Of a DNA stretch of 64,000 nucleotides, positions 59,812 through 64,000 are shown piece by piece. Positions within the stretch are counted from its first letter, which is position 1, and every line of letters starts with the position of its first letter. Location: contig NZ_DATJTC010000022.1 in assembly GCF_035503745.1 (NCBI RefSeq), forward strand, positions 15,659-79,658. Reading direction: 5' to 3'. The translations under genes were made by a program, and so were the position numbers. The DNA comes from Dyella_B sp035503745. GTDB taxonomy: Bacteria > Pseudomonadota > Gammaproteobacteria > Xanthomonadales > Rhodanobacteraceae. The notes beneath the pieces are model-generated. The model was not told the origin of the DNA. It searched no databases and was given only the letters and a program-made list of their open reading frames with translations.

Positions 59812-61257
59812 CTAGGGTGAGGTTGCGACGGTGCTGGCAAGCTGCGTGCAGTTAGTGTCAGTGCACGCTTGCCAGCCACCGCCGAGCGCCTTGTAAAGCG
59901 CCACAGCGCGCGTGTCGATCGCCGCTTCCGACTGCGCCAGCTCGTCTTCGGCTGCCAACTGCACGCGTTCGGCATCAAGCAGCTCGAGATAGCCGGTGGC
60001 GCCTTCCTGATAGCGGATGCGCGCCAGATCGGCCGCGCGCTTGCTCTGCTCGCTCTGCGCGATCAATTGCTCGATGCGCGCGTGTTCGGCGTTGTAGCCG
60101 ACTATCGCGTTGTCGACATCCTCGATCGCCGACAGCACCGTGCGCTGGTAGTTGGCTTGGGCCGCATCGGCGCGTGCCTCGCTGACGTGCAGGTTGGAGC
60201 GTACGCGTTCCACATTCAGGCCATTCCAGGTGATGCTGGGGCCAAAGGAGAAGGCGCGCGAGGCGGGGCCGCCGAAATCGTTGCTGCGCCCGGCCAGGAA
60301 ACCGACAAAGCCGCCCAGCGAAAGGTGCGGAAAGAAATCCGCCTTGGCCACGCCGATACGTGCGGTGGCGGCCGCATATTGGCGTTCGGCGATGCGCACG
60401 TCGGGGCGGCGCGACAGCGCGTTGCCCGCATCGCCGATCGGCAGCGCAGTGGCGATCGGCTTGAACGTGGCCGGCGAAATATCGACGTCCAGTTCGCCGG
60501 GGCGCTCGCCCAGCAGCACCGCCAGGCGATAGGCGTAGCCGCGCTCCTGCGCATCGAGCACCGGCAATTGCGACCTGGCGGCGCTGAGCTGTGCGCTGGC
60601 GCTGGCCACGTCCTGCTCCGAGGCGGTGCCGATCTGGGCGCGCGCCTGGATCAGCTTGAGCGTATCGGCCTGGTTGGCGATGTTGCGCCGGGCAATGGCC
60701 AGGCGTTCCTGCGTGCCGCGCAGTTCGAAATAATTGCGCGCCACTTCGGCGAACAGGCTCACCTGCGCATCCTGCAGCGACGCTTCGCTGGCGCCCAGAT
60801 CCGCACGCGCCGCCTCCACCGAGCGGCGCACGCCGCCGAAAATGTCCACTTCCCACGACGCATCGAAGCCCGCCTGGTAGGTATCGATCGGAACGCGCGT
60901 GGGCGTGAAGCCCGGCTGCTGTTCGATCGCGCGGCTATAGGACAGATCCGTGCCGATCGTCGGGATCTGGTCGGATTTGGCCGTGCCAAGCAAGGCGCGC
61001 GATTCGCCAAGGCGCGCCCGCGCAATGCGCAGGTCGAGACCGCCCTTGGCGGCATGCTCGATCAGCGCGTCGAGCACCGGATCGTTGAACTGCCGCCACC
61101 ACGCGGCCTGGAACGGCACGGCGCTTTCGCGCGCCGCATCGATGCCCTGCACGTGCGCCGAGGGCGTTGCCGGCGCTTTGTAGTCCGGCCCTACGCTGGC
61201 GCATCCGGCCAGCGCGAGTGCGGCAACGAGAACGGTATTACCGATTAAACGTGTCAT
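59812..61257 (-). CDS. RND efflux outer-membrane lipoprotein (NodT family)
   Basis: A 481-residue TolC-like channel protein. The N-terminus is a lipoprotein signal with lipobox ALAGC, then ASVGPDYKAP, the classic start of NodT/OprM proteins. Two outer-membrane-factor repeats are visible (LDALIEHAAKGGLDLRIARARLGESRA and ANYQRTVLSAIEDVDNAIVGYNAE). It starts one base after the RND permease stop, so the pump and channel genes are co-translated. Function: export of toxic compounds across the outer membrane. Confidence 0.94.
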   Translation of the reverse strand: MTRLIGNTVLVAALALAGCASVGPDYKAPATPSAHVQGIDAARESAVPFQAAWWRQFNDPVLDALIEHAAKGGLDLRIARARLGESRALLGTAKSDQIPTIGTDLSYSRAIEQQPGFTPTRVPIDTYQAGFDASWEVDIFGGVRRSVEAARADLGASEASLQDAQVSLFAEVARNYFELRGTQERLAIARRNIANQADTLKLIQARAQIGTASEQDVASASAQLSAARSQLPVLDAQERGYAYRLAVLLGERPGELDVDISPATFKPIATALPIGDAGNALSRRPDVRIAERQYAAATARIGVAKADFFPHLSLGGFVGFLAGRSNDFGGPASRAFSFGPSITWNGLNVERVRSNLHVSEARADAAQANYQRTVLSAIEDVDNAIVGYNAEHARIEQLIAQSEQSKRAADLARIRYQEGATGYLELLDAERVQLAAEDELAQSEAAIDTRAVALYKALGGGWQACTDTNCTQLASTVATSP

Positions 61258-61258
61258 C

Positions 61259-64000
61259 TCAATGGCCCTCCAGAGCGGGCAAGTTCGATGCGTGCTGTTG
61301 CTTGCGTGCCTGGCGGCGTTCCACCATGGCGCGGATCAGCACATAGAACAGCGGCGTGTAGACCAGGCCGAAAAGGGTTACGCCAAGCATGCCGGAGAAC
61401 ACCGCCACGCCCATCGCATGACGCATTTCCGCACCGGCGCCGTGCGAGGTCACCAGCGGCACCACACCCATGATGAAGGCGATCGAGGTCATCAGGATCG
61501 GGCGCAGTCGCAGGCGTGCCGCCTCCAGCACCGCGTCATGGCGGCTCATGCCTTCGTGCTGGCGTTCGCGCGCGAATTCCACGATCAGGATTGCGTTCTT
61601 GCACGCCAGGCCCACCAGCACGATCAGGCCGATCTGGGTGAAGATGTTGTTGTCGCCGCCGGACAGCCACACGCCGGTAATCGCAGACAAAAGCACCATC
61701 GGCACGATCAGGATCACCGCCAGCGGCAACGACCAGCTTTCATACAGCGAAGACAGCACCAGAAACACCAGCAGCACGCACAACGGGAACACCAGGACCG
61801 CGGTGTTGCCGGCAAGGATCTGCTGGTAAGTCAGCTCGGTCCATTCATAGCTCATGCCATTGGGCAGGTTGTCCCGCGCCAGTTTCTCCATCGCCGCCTG
61901 CGCCTGGCCGGAGCTGTAGCCGGGTGCCGGGCCGCCGCTAATTTCCGCGGTGACATAGCCGTTGTAGTGCATCACGCGCTCCAGGCCCGCCGTGCGGCGC
62001 ACGGTGACGAACGAACCCAGCGGCACCATCTCGCCCTTGGCGTTGCGCGTCTTCAGCTGCGCGATGTCCTCCGGTTCGTGACGGTACTTGGCGTCGGCCG
62101 AGACATTCACCTGGTAGATGCGGCCGAAGCGGTTGAAGTCGTTGACGTAGAGCGAGCCCAGGTAGGCCTGCATGGTTTCGTCAACATCGTTCAGATCCAC
62201 GCCCTCGGCTTTGGCTTTTCCGCGATCCACGTCGGCGCTGATCTGCGGCACGCTCACCTGGTAGCTGGAGAACAGGCCGGCCAGCGCCGGTACCTTCTGG
62301 CTTTGCGCGATCAGGTTTTGCGTCTGCTTGTACAACTCCTCGAAGCCAAGCTGGCCGCGGTCTTCGATCTGGATGCGGAAGCCGCCGATCGTGCCCAGGC
62401 CTTGTACCGGCGGCGGCGGGAAGATCGCGATGTAGGCATCCTGGATCGAGGCGAACTGCTTGTTCAAGGCGCCGGCAATCGCGCCGGCCGACAACGAGGG
62501 ATCGCGCCGCTCATCGAACGGCTTCAAGGTGACGAACACGATGCCCGCGTTGGTGCTGTTGGTGAAGCCGTTGATCGACAGGCCCGGAAACGCCACCGCG
62601 CTTTCCACGCCCGGCTGCTTCAACGCGATCGCCGACATGCGCTGGATCACGTCCTGGGTGCGATCGAGCGAGGCCGCATCGGGCAACTGCGCGAACGACA
62701 CCAGATATTGCTTGTCCTGTGCCGGCACGAAACCGGTGGGCACGTGCGAGAAGCCCAGCCAGGTCATGCCGATCAGGCCCGCATACAGCACCAGCGCCAC
62801 CGGACCCATGCCCACGATGCGATGCACGCCGCCCACGTAGCGCTGCGCACCGTGATGGAACAGCTTGTTGAACGGGCGGAACAGCCAGCCGAAGGCCTTG
62901 TCGATCAACAGCGTCAGGCGATCCTTCGGCGCGTCGTGGCCCTTCAGCAGCACGGCCGCCAGCGCGGGGCTCAGGGTGAGCGAGTTGAACGCGGAGATCA
63001 CCGTGGAAATGGCGATCGTCAGCGCAAACTGGCGATAGAACTGGCCGGTCAGGCCGCTGATGAAGGCGGTGGGAACGAACACCGCGCACAGCACCAGCGC
63101 GGTGGCGATGATCGGGCCGGTCACTTCGTTCATCGCGCGGCGCGTGGCGTCGCGCGGCGAAAAGCCCAGCTCGATGTTGCGCTCGACGTTTTCCACCACC
63201 ACAATCGCATCGTCCACCACGATGCCGATGGCCAGCACCAGGCCGAACAGCGACAGCGCGTTGAGCGAGAAGCCCGCCACGTACATCACCGCGAACGTGC
63301 CGATCAGCGATACCGGCACCGACACCAGCGGAATCACCGACGCGCGCCAGGTCTGCAGGAACAGGATCACGACCAGCACGACCAACAGCACGGCTTCCAA
63401 GAGCGTGTGCACCACGGCAGTTATGCTGTCGCGCACGAACACGGTCGGGTCATAGACGATGGAATATTCCAGCCCTTGCGGGAAATTCTTCTTCAGTTCC
63501 GCCATGGTGTTGCGGACGTTGGAAGACAATTGCAGCGCATTGGCACCGGGTGCCTGATAGATGGGAATGGCAATCGACTGCCGGTTGTCGAGGAAGCTGC
63601 GCACGCCGTAGGCCTGAGCGCCGAGCTGAACCCTCGCCACATCGCCCAATCGAACCACCTGCCCGTCCGCACCGGTCTTGACGATGATGTCGCGGAATTG
63701 CTGCTCGTCACTCAGCCGGCCGGTGACATTGAGTGCGATCTGAAAATCGTCGCCGTTCGAAGGGGGCGCACCCAGCTGCCCGGCGGCAACCTGGACGTTC
63801 TGCTCGCGGATCGCAGCGACCACATCATCGGCCGTCAGATTGCGGGCGGCGAGCTTCTGCGGATCGAGCCAGATACGCATCGAATAGTCGCCGCCGCCGA
63901 AGATCTGTACGTCACCCATGCCGGGAATTCGCGCGAGCACGTCCCGTATGTTCAGGACGGCGTAATTCCGCAGGTACAGCGCGTCGTAGCGACCGGTTGG
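61259..64000 (-). CDS. RND efflux permease (HAE1 / MexF-like), 5' end outside the window
   Basis: The frame stays open to base 64000, so about 140-150 N-terminal residues are missing. The visible part begins near the porter domain (GRYDALYLRNYAVLNIRDVLARIPGMGDVQIFG), close to MexF/OqxB-type pumps. The proton-relay helix has FGLVLAIGIVVDDAIVVVENVERN with the two Asp residues, and late helices include QIGLIVLVGLACKNAILIVEFARE. It exports drugs or other toxic compounds with a periplasmic adaptor, which would be encoded beyond the window end. Confidence 0.95.
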   Translation of the reverse strand, partial: PTGRYDALYLRNYAVLNIRDVLARIPGMGDVQIFGGGDYSMRIWLDPQKLAARNLTADDVVAAIREQNVQVAAGQLGAPPSNGDDFQIALNVTGRLSDEQQFRDIIVKTGADGQVVRLGDVARVQLGAQAYGVRSFLDNRQSIAIPIYQAPGANALQLSSNVRNTMAELKKNFPQGLEYSIVYDPTVFVRDSITAVVHTLLEAVLLVVLVVILFLQTWRASVIPLVSVPVSLIGTFAVMYVAGFSLNALSLFGLVLAIGIVVDDAIVVVENVERNIELGFSPRDATRRAMNEVTGPIIATALVLCAVFVPTAFISGLTGQFYRQFALTIAISTVISAFNSLTLSPALAAVLLKGHDAPKDRLTLLIDKAFGWLFRPFNKLFHHGAQRYVGGVHRIVGMGPVALVLYAGLIGMTWLGFSHVPTGFVPAQDKQYLVSFAQLPDAASLDRTQDVIQRMSAIALKQPGVESAVAFPGLSINGFTNSTNAGIVFVTLKPFDERRDPSLSAGAIAGALNKQFASIQDAYIAIFPPPPVQGLGTIGGFRIQIEDRGQLGFEELYKQTQNLIAQSQKVPALAGLFSSYQVSVPQISADVDRGKAKAEGVDLNDVDETMQAYLGSLYVNDFNRFGRIYQVNVSADAKYRHEPEDIAQLKTRNAKGEMVPLGSFVTVRRTAGLERVMHYNGYVTAEISGGPAPGYSSGQAQAAMEKLARDNLPNGMSYEWTELTYQQILAGNTAVLVFPLCVLLVFLVLSSLYESWSLPLAVILIVPMVLLSAITGVWLSGGDNNIFTQIGLIVLVGLACKNAILIVEFARERQHEGMSRHDAVLEAARLRLRPILMTSIAFIMGVVPLVTSHGAGAEMRHAMGVAVFSGMLGVTLFGLVYTPLFYVLIRAMVERRQARKQQHASNLPALEGH

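Overview
The window is GC-rich and carries the replication-origin region of a gammaproteobacterial chromosome. It most resembles Xanthomonadales, probably the Rhodanobacteraceae (Dyella / Rhodanobacter / Frateuria-like). The grounds are the order gyrB-recF-dnaN-dnaA / rpmH-rnpA-yidC-mnmE, a Xanthomonas-style tonB-exbB-exbD-exbD cluster next to pdxJ, a 348-residue class 1 FBPase, and a 297-residue PhhA divergent from an Lrp regulator. This placement is an inference from gene content and remembered sequences; no search was run.

Layout. 1-2700: the end of pdxJ (+) meets the tonB-exbB-exbD1-exbD2 energy-transduction operon (-) at a perfect bidirectional terminator. 2900-10900: a TPR protein, then gyrB, recF, dnaN and dnaA, all on the minus strand. 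Candidate oriC elements (DnaA boxes plus an AT-rich stretch) lie between dnaA and dnaN, with two more boxes between dnaA and rpmH. 11000-14740: rpmH, rnpA, yidC and mnmE on the plus strand. 14741-17573: a visibly AT-richer island of small unrecognised genes, mostly membrane-associated. It starts at the 3' end of mnmE, a known integration hot spot, and ends with a partial copy of that site next to rbsK.

17574-28900: rbsK, a Spy/CpxP-like periplasmic protein and a YfcG-like glutathione transferase, then the minus-strand cluster lptM-dapF-DUF484-xerC-hslV-hslU and an unknown gene. A membrane protein and a GNAT acetyltransferase follow, the latter divergent from a RimK-type ATP-grasp ligase. 29000-41400: aroE coupled to a cysteine-cluster protein, a secreted PNGase A-family protein, a gamma-carbonic anhydrase, a cNMP-domain patatin phospholipase, oligopeptidase A, a prolyl-4-hydroxylase-like oxygenase, fbp, and a DJ-1-like protein without its catalytic cysteine.

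41800-50000: a WYL regulator; a tightly packed ParB-like / SulP transporter / DUF885 peptidase operon; a membrane protein; an Xre-MbcA-ParS / RES toxin-antitoxin pair with a palindromic operator; and an SGNH hydrolase. 50000-64000: phhA and its likely Lrp regulator; plsC, a YheT-like hydrolase and a GT1 glycosyltransferase; a Ycf46-like AAA ATPase; a YbhB protein; a coupled stress/envelope cluster (DUF1328, DUF883, YqjE-like, small protein, AI-2E transporter); and an RND efflux pump with its outer-membrane channel, truncated by the window end.

The least explained part is the mnmE-rbsK island. At both of its ends a reading frame crosses the putative attachment repeat into flanking chromosomal DNA, as expected for the eroded remnant of an integrated element. 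No tRNA, rRNA, CRISPR array or transposase was found in the window.
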